Positions 1 to 6,579 of a DNA stretch of 17,611 nucleotides are shown here, one piece after another. Below the pieces are notes generated by a model that was not told the origin of the DNA, did no database searches, and saw only the letters and a program-made list of their open reading frames with translations. The DNA comes from JBCDIQ01 sp039024295 (lineage in GTDB: Bacteria > Bacteroidota > Bacteroidia > J057). The stretch lies in contig JBCDIQ010000077.1 of NCBI GenBank assembly GCA_039024295.1, forward strand, positions 1 to 17,611, read 5' to 3'. Numbering within the stretch: the stretch's first letter is position 1; each line of letters opens with the position of its first letter. The position numbers were made by a program, and so were the translations under genes.

Positions 1-34
1 AGCAAGCAAAGCTGGAACAGGTTTGTTTAGCAGG

Positions 35-60
35 AGGTTGGCTGCTCTTAAAGCCGACCT
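35..60 (+). terminator. Hairpin at window edge, possible terminator of an upstream gene
   Basis: AGGTTGGCT (35-43) pairs with AGCCGACCT (52-60) through nine base pairs, one of them G-T, around an 8-nt loop. Only three T's follow, so an intrinsic terminator is possible but weak. All three forward frames stop within the first 80 bases (one at 28-30), so the end of an upstream coding region may lie here, but its frame cannot be chosen. Apart from this hairpin, nothing is recognised in 1-199. Confidence 0.35.
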
Positions 61-199
61 TTGCATGGTAAATAACAGATGAGAAAGAAAAAATAGGCTG
101 AAAATCAATCTATTGTATTCAAGATGGAACTGTGGGTGAACGGATTTCGTAAATATACTTGGCAATTATTATCTTAAGTCAGAGTAAACAGCGGTAAAA

Positions 200-508
200 A
201 TGAATACGATAAAAAAGATAAGGTCAGATATTTTCGAGATTCTCATACAAGTTGAGGACATCGAGACCTTGAAGGTGATCCGACAAGAACTTGAGGTAAT
301 TTATAATAAGGTATATAAAAAGGAAGAAGAAAAACTTCCACCGGCCTTCATGGAAGGAGTTAAGGGAATAAGGGAGGCTGTAACCCTAGAGCAATTGAGA
401 GAAGAACAGACTTACAGTCCTTGCACATACGAGGAATTCCGGACAGAGGCAGATGCTATAGATTGGGGGGATGTGACATTAGATGAGCTACTTGAAGCGA
501 TAAAATAA
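200..508 (+). CDS. Putative antitoxin of a VapBC-like module
   Basis: A 102-residue acidic, helix-rich protein with no signal peptide or membrane segment. The family cannot be named from sequence alone. Size, charge (many E and D, acidic C-terminal third) and position six bases upstream of a PIN-domain toxin gene are typical of a type II antitoxin. In such pairs the antitoxin wraps the toxin active site and usually represses the shared promoter. The central stretch (residues about 40-70) is charged and probably helical. The C-terminal acidic part is the likely toxin-binding region, by analogy only. The local base composition is AT-richer than that of the B12 operon downstream, in keeping with acquired DNA. 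The reading frame is intact. The antitoxin role rests on context. Confidence 0.6.
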   Translation: MNTIKKIRSDIFEILIQVEDIETLKVIRQELEVIYNKVYKKEEEKLPPAFMEGVKGIREAVTLEQLREEQTYSPCTYEEFRTEADAIDWGDVTLDELLEAIK

Positions 509-514
509 AAAGAA

Positions 515-973
515 GTGGACTATTTATTGGATACTAATGTGCTGATCATTTATAGCCGTAGTGTGGATATCGCTAAACGTATTGAAAGAGACCATCAATT
601 GTTCGGCGGCAGAAACGATCTCGCTGTTTCTGTAGTCACCATCGGCGAAATTAATTCATTGATCGCCCAATACGATTATGGGAAAAGAAGGAGGGAAAGT
701 ATCCAAAAAATGCTCGAAAAAGTACTTGAGATAGATATTAACATTCGTAAGATTCTGGATTTGTATGGTCAGATAGATTCGTACAGCCAGGGTAAATTAA
801 AAAATAAGAAAGGAAATTTCACATCTAGAAATATGGGTAAGAACGATTTATGGATTGCAGCAACCGCCAGTGCATTTGATATGGTTTTAGTTACCACCGA
901 TCAGGATTTTGACCATCTTGATGGTGAATTTATCAAGCTTAAATATATTGACATTGAAAAATATAGAAAATGA
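515..973 (+). CDS. PIN-domain ribonuclease toxin (VapC-like)
   Basis: A 152-residue PIN-domain protein, the usual size for VapC-type toxins, which are Mg2+-dependent RNases that often cut tRNA or rRNA. The acidic active-site residues are all visible: D6 in LLDTNVLI, E45 in VTIGEIN, D111 in GKNDLWIAA and D129 in VTTDQDF. The start is a GTG; LLDTN lies only three codons in, which fits PIN proteins and leaves no room for a later start. It lies six bases after the stop of the preceding antitoxin gene, so the two are probably co-transcribed. No signal peptide is present, so it acts in the cytoplasm. This is the only one of the three TA toxins in the window with a complete reading frame. Substrate specificity cannot be predicted. 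Confidence 0.85.
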   Translation: MDYLLDTNVLIIYSRSVDIAKRIERDHQLFGGRNDLAVSVVTIGEINSLIAQYDYGKRRRESIQKMLEKVLEIDINIRKILDLYGQIDSYSQGKLKNKKGNFTSRNMGKNDLWIAATASAFDMVLVTTDQDFDHLDGEFIKLKYIDIEKYRK

Positions 974-989
974 AAATGAATTAACAGCA

Positions 990-1053
990 GCTAACATAGT
1001 GCATACGGCCATACCTCCCGAAGGTCGGCACGGCGCATGAATGAGACCGTTAT
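990..1053. repeat. attC-like imperfect hairpin element
   Basis: A non-coding dyad directly downstream of the PIN toxin gene. The outer arms are TAAC (992-995, within GCTAAC) and GTTA (1049-1052, within GTTATAT). Inside are GTGC (999-1002) with GCGC (1033-1036), GCC (1008-1010) with GGC (1027-1029), and ACCT (1013-1016) with AGGT (1022-1025) around a five-base loop. The order (core-like YAAC arm, nested imperfect stems, GTTR-type arm with extra unpaired bases on one side) resembles integron attC recombination sites, placed at the 3' end of a gene as in cassettes. The arms do not match perfectly and no integrase gene is present, so this could be another mobile or regulatory dyad. Confidence 0.35.
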
Positions 1054-1110
1054 ATGAAAATTAAGAAATGACCCTTATTAAATAAATGCCGTATATTTTT
1101 AAATAAGACC

Positions 1111-1320
1111 ATGACAGTAAGCAAAGTAGATGGCGAAATAATTATTAAACTTTCCTCTGATATCCAGTCGGAGTAAATTAAGTGATTATTAAATTATTTG
1201 AAATACAAAGAAATAGCAACTAATAGTAAGGCAAGTCAGGAAGATGCTGATCAACTTGCCAAAGAAGTCAACCAAAGTTGGTGGGAGCAGAATAAGAATC
1301 GCTTTTTGCCAGAAGAATGA
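1111..1320 (+). pseudogene. Broken antitoxin gene with two in-frame stops
   Basis: A single frame running from ATG 1111 to TGA 1318-1320 would encode about 69 residues. It is interrupted by TAA at 1174-1176 and TGA at 1183-1185. The N-terminal part begins MTVSKVDGEIIIKLSSD. The downstream part (LLNYLKYKEIATNSKASQED..., ending NRFLPEE) stays in the same frame and is lysine/glutamate-rich, like small antitoxins paired with PIN toxins. The final TGA overlaps the ATG of the next PIN gene by two bases, the standard coupled TA layout. The frame is kept on both sides of the stops, so point mutations are the likely cause. Whether the C-terminal half is still made by re-initiation is unknown. Confidence 0.75.
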
Positions 1321-1703
1321 GAATAATTGTAGATAGCAACATCATCTTCAGCGCGATGCTCAATACCAATAGCTTGATTGGAGATATACTCCTGAATTCA
1401 CAATCTACCTTTGATTTTATCTCTTGTGATTACCTCAAAACCGAACTTGCCAACCACAAGGCAAGAATCCTGGAAATTAGTGGTTACAGCAAACAAGCAT
1501 ACACAGAGCTTGAATATATCCTTTTGGAGCAAGTTAGCTTCCTTTCAGAAGCTTTGATTCCTTTTGAACATTGGAAGGCCGCTGCTGAATTGGTTCGTGA
1601 AGTAGATATAGATGACATTGCTTTGGTTGCCTTGAGCCTATTTATGGGTGTTGTCGGCCTACAGATAGCGATCTCAGCAAGCATAATCTGGTGCTGTCAG
1701 TAA
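1317..1703 (+). pseudogene. PIN-domain toxin gene frameshifted near its 3' end
   Basis: The first 110 residues look like a PIN domain: D6 in MRIIVDSNIIF, E43 in KTELANH, and the acidic cluster around D97-D100 in EVDIDDIALVALSLFMG. After about residue 110 (base 1646) the protein turns into an unlikely hydrophobic tail ending in CCQ. The +2-shifted frame, from about base 1655, instead reads RPTDSDLSKHNLVL, which resembles the D-containing end of PIN proteins, where a TGD-type motif normally supplies the last acidic residue. This frame then runs without a stop into the ParD antitoxin gene. The simplest reading is an indel between about 1645 and 1660 plus loss of the original stop. The partner antitoxin is also broken, which is consistent: without a functional toxin there is no pressure to keep it. 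Confidence 0.7.
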
Positions 1704-1753
1704 AAAGTTGGAGTGATTACCAATATTTGGTATATTCAAGTAAACTTTCATCA

Positions 1754-2002
1754 ATGAAAAATACCTCAATCTCACTCGGTGAATACTTTGATCAATTTGT
1801 GCAAGCCCAGGTATCTGCTGGAAGGTATAAGAATGTAAGTGAAGTAATTCGTGCAGGGCTACGGCTGCTAGAAAATGAAGAAAATAAAGCCATTGCTTTA
1901 AAAAATGCCATCCAAGAAGGGATTGATAGTGGCATTGCCCATGATTTTGACCCTGACAAACACCTTCAAGGTCTCAAAGCAAGTCGAAGAAAGAATGGCT
2001 GA
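1754..2002 (+). CDS. parD: ParD-like ribbon-helix-helix antitoxin
   Basis: An 82-residue protein starting MKNTSISLGEYFDQFV. It carries the ParD/CopG-type pattern: an N-terminal beta strand, then helices with VSAGRYKNVSEVIRAGLRLLE (split here as residues about 20-40), which is the hallmark DNA-binding and dimerisation segment of type II ParD antitoxins. The acidic C-terminal tail (GIAHDFDPDKHLQG) is the expected toxin-binding part. The frame is open further upstream through the remains of the PIN toxin, but ATG 1754 gives the family's normal length and N-terminus. The gene overlaps the ParE reading frame by eight bases, as usual for this pair. The antitoxin is intact although its partner toxin is frameshifted, so it may now be an orphan regulator. 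Confidence 0.85.
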   Translation: MKNTSISLGEYFDQFVQAQVSAGRYKNVSEVIRAGLRLLENEENKAIALKNAIQEGIDSGIAHDFDPDKHLQGLKASRRKNG

Positions 2003-2293
2003 GTACAAACTGACCAATAAAGCCGTTGAAGACTTATCTCATATTTGGGGCTACACATATGAATATTGGTCTGAAAAACAAGCAGATACATACTACAGCT
2101 TTTTGCTAGCATGCTGTCAAGAGATAGCAGCTAATCCGGATTCAGGGAAAAACACGAAGGAATAAGCCCAACTTTATTTGGATTCAAGGCAAATCGCCAC
2201 ATTATCTTCTATCGTAAATCAGTGGACAAACCGATTGAAATAACGAGGATTTTGCACGAACGAATGGACTTGAAAAGCAGAATAGAGGAGTAA
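1995..2293 (+). pseudogene. parE: ParE-like RelE/ParE toxin gene with a one-base frameshift
   Basis: The frame from ATG 1995 encodes a typical ParE N-terminus (MAEYKLTNKAVEDL, then YWSEKQADTYY and IAANPDSGKN) and stops early at 2163-2165. From base 2159 another frame continues as GISPTLFGFKANRHIIFYR and ends ITRILHERMDLKSRIEE with TAA 2291-2293. This is exactly the conserved second half of ParE (FGFKxNRHIIFYR, then ILHxRMD). A single base lost around 2150-2158 accounts for it, since GKN-Y-EGIS would be restored by one added T. With that base the protein would have about 99 residues, the normal ParE length. ParE toxins usually inhibit DNA gyrase; this one lacks the catalytic C-terminal part unless the shift is a sequencing error. 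Confidence 0.85.
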
Positions 2294-2305
2294 TAAAGCG
2301 GGTAT

Positions 2306-2331
2306 AAACTGTTTTACGGTAACAACAGTTT
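2306..2331. terminator. Palindrome between the TA remnants and the B12 operon
   Basis: AAACTGTT (2306-2313) and AACAGTTT (2324-2331) form a perfect 8-bp inverted repeat around a 10-nt spacer (TTACGGTAAC) that is itself nearly symmetric. No T-run follows on the plus strand, so it is either a weak terminator for the parE transcript or an operator in front of the gene starting at 2365. The two cannot be separated by eye. Confidence 0.4.
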
Positions 2332-2364
2332 CTACTATCAAAGTCATAAAACGATCTTACCCCC

Positions 2365-3285
2365 ATGAAAGTCTGTTCCTTCCTTCCCGCTTCTACAGAA
2401 ATCATCTACCAACTAGGACTGGAGCAGTACCTTGCAGGAGTGACCTTTGAATGTCCATCAAACAAAGCCAAAGTGGTGCGATCTCCTTTGGAAGGGAACA
2501 CCTACAGCAGTGCGGAAATTGACAAAATTGTAGCGGCTTCCAAAGCAGAAGGAAAAAGCCTGTACTACATTGACGAGGAACTGCTCCAAGAGATTTCCCC
2601 GGACATCATCTTTACCCAGGATGTATGTGAGGTCTGTCAGATAGATACGGCCTATGTGCAGCGGGCAGTTCATAAGCTCGAAAAGAAGCCCCTCATCGTT
2701 CCGTTATTACCGAAGAAGCTGGGGGATGTGTATGAGAATATCCTGACCATTGCTCAGGCCATGAACCAAGAGACAGCAGCTCATCGCCTGTTGGCCACTT
2801 TAAGAGATAGGACCCATGCGGTGGTAGATATGCTCCGATCCCATCAAGCATCGATGCGAAGGGTCTCACTAATCGAGTGGATGGACCCCATTTATAATTG
2901 CGGCCATTGGATTCCCGATCAGATTGCCCAAGCAGGTGGGGTGGATATGCTGTCCAACCCTGCTGGCTATTCCATCAGAATCCCCTGGGAAAAAATCACC
3001 CAATATGACCCGGAGGTATTGGTGATTGCCCCCTGCGGGATGCCACCTGAAAGGGCAGTGAGCGAAATATCCGTTTTGCAGCAAAAGCTCGGCTGGCAAG
3101 GGCTGCAAGCGGTAAAGAATGATGAAGTCTATATCGTGGACAGCGACCTCTTCACCTGCCCAAGTACCACATTGGTAGATGGGATCGAACTGCTGGCTTT
3201 GTTGTTTCATCCAGCAATTTTTGGTGCTTTTCGGGAAAAGTTCATCAACTCATTTATCCAGGTAACTTCCCCCATAAATGCCTAA
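2365..3285 (+). CDS. BtuF-like cobalamin-binding family protein without a signal peptide
   Basis: A 306-residue member of the COG0614/periplasmic-binding-protein fold family, which in its classical form (BtuF) hands corrinoids to the BtuCD transporter. The start MKVCSFLPASTEIIYQLGLEQYLAGVT lines up with the mature N-terminus of that family. There is no signal peptide, and no upstream start would add one, so the protein is probably cytoplasmic. Cysteines C30 (TFECPSN) and the CEVC pair at 88-91 (TQDVCEVC) are features of the signal-less branch as I know it. The second lobe has EWMDPIYNCGHWIPDQIAQAGG around residues 172-193. It is the first gene of an operon of overlapping genes (8-bp overlap with the next) devoted to B12 lower-ligand attachment. 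A cytoplasmic corrinoid-binding or chaperone role is inference; transport binding cannot be excluded. Confidence 0.75.
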   Translation: MKVCSFLPASTEIIYQLGLEQYLAGVTFECPSNKAKVVRSPLEGNTYSSAEIDKIVAASKAEGKSLYYIDEELLQEISPDIIFTQDVCEVCQIDTAYVQRAVHKLEKKPLIVPLLPKKLGDVYENILTIAQAMNQETAAHRLLATLRDRTHAVVDMLRSHQASMRRVSLIEWMDPIYNCGHWIPDQIAQAGGVDMLSNPAGYSIRIPWEKITQYDPEVLVIAPCGMPPERAVSEISVLQQKLGWQGLQAVKNDEVYIVDSDLFTCPSTTLVDGIELLALLFHPAIFGAFREKFINSFIQVTSPINA

Positions 3286-3997
3286 GCGCAAAACCTTCTT
3301 CAATTGGAGTACAGGAAAAGATGCTGCTTTGGCCTTGCATTACCTGTTGGAAGACAGCGAATATAGCGTGGAATACCTGCTTACGACCATAAATGCCCAT
3401 TACAATCGGGTGACCATGCATGGGTTGAGGGCTGAGTTTTTGCAGCAGCAACTACAGGCCATTGGCACTCCAGGTGGGGTAGTGGGCCTGCCAGCAAATC
3501 CTGCTAACGACACCTACGAGCAGCGAATGGGGGAGAAGATACAGCAGCTAAGGAAAGACGGATTTGAATATGCCGCCTTTGGGGATATATTTTTGGAAGA
3601 CCTGAAGCAGTACCGGGAAGCGCAATTGTTACCGCTTCACGTGAAACCGCTGTTTCCCCTTTGGAAAAAAGATACCCGATATTTGATTCAAGAATTCATT
3701 GACCTGGGATTTAAGGCGGTTGTGGTGTGCGGAAATGCAGCTTTACTCGATGAATCTTTTGCGGGTAGGGAAATAGATGAAGATTTTATTCGTGATTTGC
3801 CGGATAATGTCGATCCTTGTGGGGAAAATGGAGAGTTTCATACGTTTTGCTATGATGCCCCATATTTCCATCAGCCGATCCCGTTTACGCTGGGAGAAAC
3901 AGTGCTCAAAGAATACCAGCACGGTGAAGTAAAGACCGGCTTTTGGTTTCGCGATTTATTGCCACAGGTTATCCATGATCGAACAGGTCAAATATAA
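3278..3997 (+). CDS. Dph6-like ATP pyrophosphatase (adenine nucleotide alpha-hydrolase family)
   Basis: A 239-residue PP-loop protein of the diphthine-ammonia ligase-like (ATP_bind_4) family. The PP-loop is FNWSTGKDAAL at residues 8-18. The conserved family motif DPCGENGEFHTF is at 179-190, and FGDIFLEDLKQYRE at 101-114 matches the family's central conserved block. In eukaryotes and archaea Dph6 adenylates and amidates diphthine on EF2. Bacteria have no diphthamide, so the bacterial substrate must differ. It overlaps the BtuF-like gene upstream (8 bp) and CobT downstream (23 bp), so it is almost certainly translated with B12 genes. An ATP-dependent amidation or ligation on a corrinoid or a lower-ligand precursor is a reasonable guess, but nothing in the sequence proves it. 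Confidence 0.8.
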   Translation: MPKRKTFFNWSTGKDAALALHYLLEDSEYSVEYLLTTINAHYNRVTMHGLRAEFLQQQLQAIGTPGGVVGLPANPANDTYEQRMGEKIQQLRKDGFEYAAFGDIFLEDLKQYREAQLLPLHVKPLFPLWKKDTRYLIQEFIDLGFKAVVVCGNAALLDESFAGREIDEDFIRDLPDNVDPCGENGEFHTFCYDAPYFHQPIPFTLGETVLKEYQHGEVKTGFWFRDLLPQVIHDRTGQI

Positions 3998-4976
3998 AAT
4001 AGACAATAAAACAAAGCCGCTCGGCGCATTGGGCAGGCTGGAAGACATTGCCACCCAGGTGTGCCTCGCGCAACAAACCCTGATCCCGACCCTCGAACAC
4101 CCCACCATGTTGGTGTTTGCAGCAGATCACGGCATTGCGAGCAGTGGGGTAAGCGCATATCCCTCGGAAGTAACTGCTCAGATGGTCGCTAATTTTTTGC
4201 AAGGCGGAGCCGCCATCAATGTGCTGTGCAAGCAACATGGCATTGACCTGAAAATAGTAGATGCGGGGGTCAACCAGGAGGTTGAAAAGCACAAAAACCT
4301 GATAGATGCCAAGGTTGGGAAGGGCACCAATAGTTTTTTAGCAGGCAATGCCATGTCAGAGGCTGCGTTGGAAACCTGCTTTGACAAGGCCGAAACCATC
4401 ATCGAATCTGTACATCTTGAGGGCTGTAACGTAGTGGGGTTTGGAGAAATGGGCATTGGAAATACCTCCTCCGCCAGCTTACTGATGAGCGTACTGTGTA
4501 ACATTCCCATTGAGCAATGTGTAGGACGTGGGACCGGACTGAATGATGAGCAGCTTGCACATAAATTATCGGTACTGAACCAGGCACTAGAAAACCATCC
4601 AACACCTGGTAATGCCCGACAGGCATTGGTCCAGTTTGGCGGATTTGAAATAGCTCAAGTCTGTGCCGGTATGCTGGCTGCATTCAAAAAAAATATGCTC
4701 ATCCTGGTGGATGGGTTTATCGCTACTGCGGCCTACCTTTGTGCTTGCACCATCAACCCGGCAATAAAAGGAAATGCCCTGTTTTGTCACCAGAGCGATG
4801 AACAAGGGCATAAATTGATGCTGGAGTTTCTGGATGCATCGCCGATCCTTAACCTGGGCATGCGCCTAGGTGAGGGAACAGGCTGTGCGGTTGCTTATCC
4901 CATCATAGAAAGTGCGGTCCGATTTGTAAACGAGATGGCGAGTTTTGAACATGCCGGTGTATCCCAACAGACATGA
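3975..4976 (+). CDS. cobT: CobT, nicotinate-nucleotide:dimethylbenzimidazole phosphoribosyltransferase
   Basis: A 333-residue cytoplasmic enzyme that transfers phosphoribose from nicotinate mononucleotide to a lower-ligand base such as 5,6-dimethylbenzimidazole, giving alpha-ribazole phosphate. The N-terminus has KTKPLGALGRLEDIATQV (about 12-29), the standard CobT opening. FAADHGIASSGVSAYPSEVTAQM (split around residues 50-72) is the base-binding block, followed by GFGEMGIGNTSSA (about 155-167). Near the C-terminus, LGMRLGEGTGCA contains the expected catalytic glutamate at about residue 300. The length is normal. It overlaps the Dph6-like gene by 23 bp and shares ATGA with cobS, so the operon is translationally coupled. 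Family assignment is very secure. Confidence 0.96.
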   Translation: MIEQVKYKIDNKTKPLGALGRLEDIATQVCLAQQTLIPTLEHPTMLVFAADHGIASSGVSAYPSEVTAQMVANFLQGGAAINVLCKQHGIDLKIVDAGVNQEVEKHKNLIDAKVGKGTNSFLAGNAMSEAALETCFDKAETIIESVHLEGCNVVGFGEMGIGNTSSASLLMSVLCNIPIEQCVGRGTGLNDEQLAHKLSVLNQALENHPTPGNARQALVQFGGFEIAQVCAGMLAAFKKNMLILVDGFIATAAYLCACTINPAIKGNALFCHQSDEQGHKLMLEFLDASPILNLGMRLGEGTGCAVAYPIIESAVRFVNEMASFEHAGVSQQT

Positions 4977-5743
4977 GAACAGAAATACGGATATTTTTTA
5001 CCGCCCTCATGTTTTATACCCGAATTCCCTGCCCCAGCTGGGTGGATCATTCGGAGGAATACATCAATAAGGCCACCCGCTATTTCCCACTTATTGGCTG
5101 GATCGTGGGCGGAGGGGCAGCATTGACCATCTACGCCTGTAGTTTCATGTTTCCGGCTCCTATTTGTGTCGTCCTGTCTTTAGTGGCCAGCGTATTGCTC
5201 ACAGGAGCTTTTCATGAAGATGGATTTGCTGACGTATGTGACGGATTCGGCGGGGGATGGAGCAAAACTCAGATATTGAGCATCATGAAAGACAGCAGGG
5301 TAGGGACGTATGCCGTAGCAGGTCTAGTCCTGTTATTTGCCCTGAAAATCTTTACCCTGGTTGCCCTGGTCCAATTAGACCTTTGGTTCTGCCTAAAGGC
5401 ACTTGTGTTGGCCCATGTGCTTAGCCGATGGAGTGCCGCCACCATCATCTACACCCATGACTATTCCCGAGAAGATGGCACCAGCAAAATAAAGCCCATC
5501 GCCAAGAAATTGACGGCTTCCAACCTGTTGATAGGAAGTATCTGGGTGATTCCCTGTTTGATCTGGTTCCAATCTTGGTGGATATTCCTCGTATTTATCC
5601 CCATTTATGCCATGAAAATGTACCTGGCCCGGTACTTTCAGAAGTGGATCGACGGCTATACAGGGGACTGCCTCGGGGCCACGCAGCAAATCAATGAAAT
5701 GGTCACCCTCCTATTTTGCCTCGGCTTATGGAAGTTTATCTAG
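4973..5743 (+). CDS. cobS: CobS, adenosylcobinamide-GDP ribazoletransferase
   Basis: A 256-residue integral membrane enzyme that joins alpha-ribazole (or its phosphate) to adenosylcobinamide-GDP, the step that closes the nucleotide loop of cobalamin. The family signature is clear: FYTRIPCP near the N-terminus (14-21), GAFHEDGFADVCDGFGGG (78-95) with the metal-binding acidic residues, and MKDSRVGTYA (105-114). Several hydrophobic helices (for example about 43-80, 115-150 and 173-200) fit the polytopic family. The ATG overlaps the cobT stop by four bases (ATGA) and the end overlaps the cobC start by 16 bases, which again argues for one transcript. Confidence 0.95.
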   Translation: MRTEIRIFFTALMFYTRIPCPSWVDHSEEYINKATRYFPLIGWIVGGGAALTIYACSFMFPAPICVVLSLVASVLLTGAFHEDGFADVCDGFGGGWSKTQILSIMKDSRVGTYAVAGLVLLFALKIFTLVALVQLDLWFCLKALVLAHVLSRWSAATIIYTHDYSREDGTSKIKPIAKKLTASNLLIGSIWVIPCLIWFQSWWIFLVFIPIYAMKMYLARYFQKWIDGYTGDCLGATQQINEMVTLLFCLGLWKFI

Positions 5744-6297
5744 TGCGCCATACCACCCCCAAGATTGACAAAGGCATTTGCTATGGCCAGACGGACCTTG
5801 AACCCGATCAAGATTTATTTGAACAAGAGCTTCGCAAAATTCGTCATCAGCTTCCTCAAGATATTGAACAAGTGTATTCCAGCCCGTTGGTTCGCTGTGA
5901 ACAGCTTGCACAGCAGCTTTCCGATGAGGTATCGTTGGACCCAAGGCTCATGGAACTCGACTTTGGTCATTGGGAACATAAACGGTGGAGTGAGATAGAG
6001 GCATCCGAGTTGTCCTCCTGGATGGAAGATTTTGTAAACGTACAAGCAGGAAAAGGAGAATCTTATCTAGATTTGCACAACAGAACATGTGCATTTGTCA
6101 AAGACCTGATGGTATCAGGCCATCAAAAAGTTGTCGTTGTGACCCATGCGGGTAATATGAGGAGCTTTATCAGCTACGTGCTGGCTTTGCCCCTGGAAAA
6201 TTCTTTTCGAATACAGCTTACCTATGGCACCGTGGTACGTATTACCTTAGGGAAAAACCCTTTTGAGCACATGCTACATTTAACCCCGCACTTTTAA
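5728..6297 (+). CDS. cobC: CobC-like alpha-ribazole phosphatase (histidine phosphatase superfamily)
   Basis: A 189-residue histidine phosphatase that would remove the phosphate from alpha-ribazole 5'-phosphate or adenosylcobalamin 5'-phosphate. The catalytic RHG-type motif is LVRHTTP, with R7 and the phospho-accepting H8. R56 lies in SSPLVRCEQLA, E76 in LMELDFGHWE, and the second histidine H140 in VVVTHAGNMRSF. I chose ATG 5728 over an in-frame TTG at 5716 because MEVYLVRHT is the usual start of this family. The gene begins inside the last codons of cobS. Phosphoglycerate-mutase-like paralogues have other roles, but the position in a cobT-cobS operon strongly supports CobC. Confidence 0.93.
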   Translation: MEVYLVRHTTPKIDKGICYGQTDLEPDQDLFEQELRKIRHQLPQDIEQVYSSPLVRCEQLAQQLSDEVSLDPRLMELDFGHWEHKRWSEIEASELSSWMEDFVNVQAGKGESYLDLHNRTCAFVKDLMVSGHQKVVVVTHAGNMRSFISYVLALPLENSFRIQLTYGTVVRITLGKNPFEHMLHLTPHF

Positions 6298-6509
6298 TGC
6301 CTAAGCACGAAGAAAAACATTGCCCTCGCTGTGGAACCTTATTTGAGTGTAAAGTTGGTTCCATTTTGCTGTGTCAGTGTACCACCGTCACCCTAAATGA
6401 AGCAGAACGGGAATATTTGCGTGAAAAATTTGATGATTGTCTGTGTGCAAATTGCATGAGGGAGCTGAAGGAAGAGTATCAAGCTCAGCAATTGCATGCT
6501 CGAAGATAA
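6297..6509 (+). CDS. Small cysteine-rich CWC-family protein
   Basis: A 70-residue protein with eight cysteines: C9 and C12 (CPRC), C18, C26 and C28 (CQC), then C48, C50 and C53 (CLCANC), with a charged C-terminal helix. This matches the small cysteine-rich CWC family of unknown function; the spacing suggests binding of zinc or another metal. Its ATG overlaps the cobC stop codon (TAATG), making it the last coupled gene of the B12 operon, so it should be made together with CobT, CobS and CobC. A role in metal or cofactor handling is inference from context. No membrane segment or signal peptide is seen. Confidence 0.8.
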   Translation: MPKHEEKHCPRCGTLFECKVGSILLCQCTTVTLNEAEREYLREKFDDCLCANCMRELKEEYQAQQLHARR

Positions 6510-6579
6510 ATCCTAGAGATCATCAGATTTCATTTGACCACATACGCCAACAACATTTTTTCAAGTAAACAACGATAAG

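Noticed and set aside
1484..1684. Minus-strand frame opposite the broken PIN gene
   Set aside because: It is serine/threonine-rich and antisense to a recognisable PIN domain; no promoter or family match is seen.
1655..2002. A designed PIN-ParD fusion gene
   Set aside because: The upstream part of the open frame is only a shifted PIN tail without its own start, and ATG 1754 gives a normal ParD.
2295..2364. Cobalamin riboswitch before the B12 operon
   Set aside because: The gap is only about 70 bases and lacks the B12-box (GCCACTG-type) and the other conserved elements; only a simple palindrome is present.
3969..4292. Minus-strand frame inside cobT
   Set aside because: It is fully antisense to a confident cobT with no independent evidence.
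5716..5727. Earlier TTG start for cobC
   Set aside because: It adds only four residues and a rare start; ATG 5728 gives the standard MEVYLVRHT opening.
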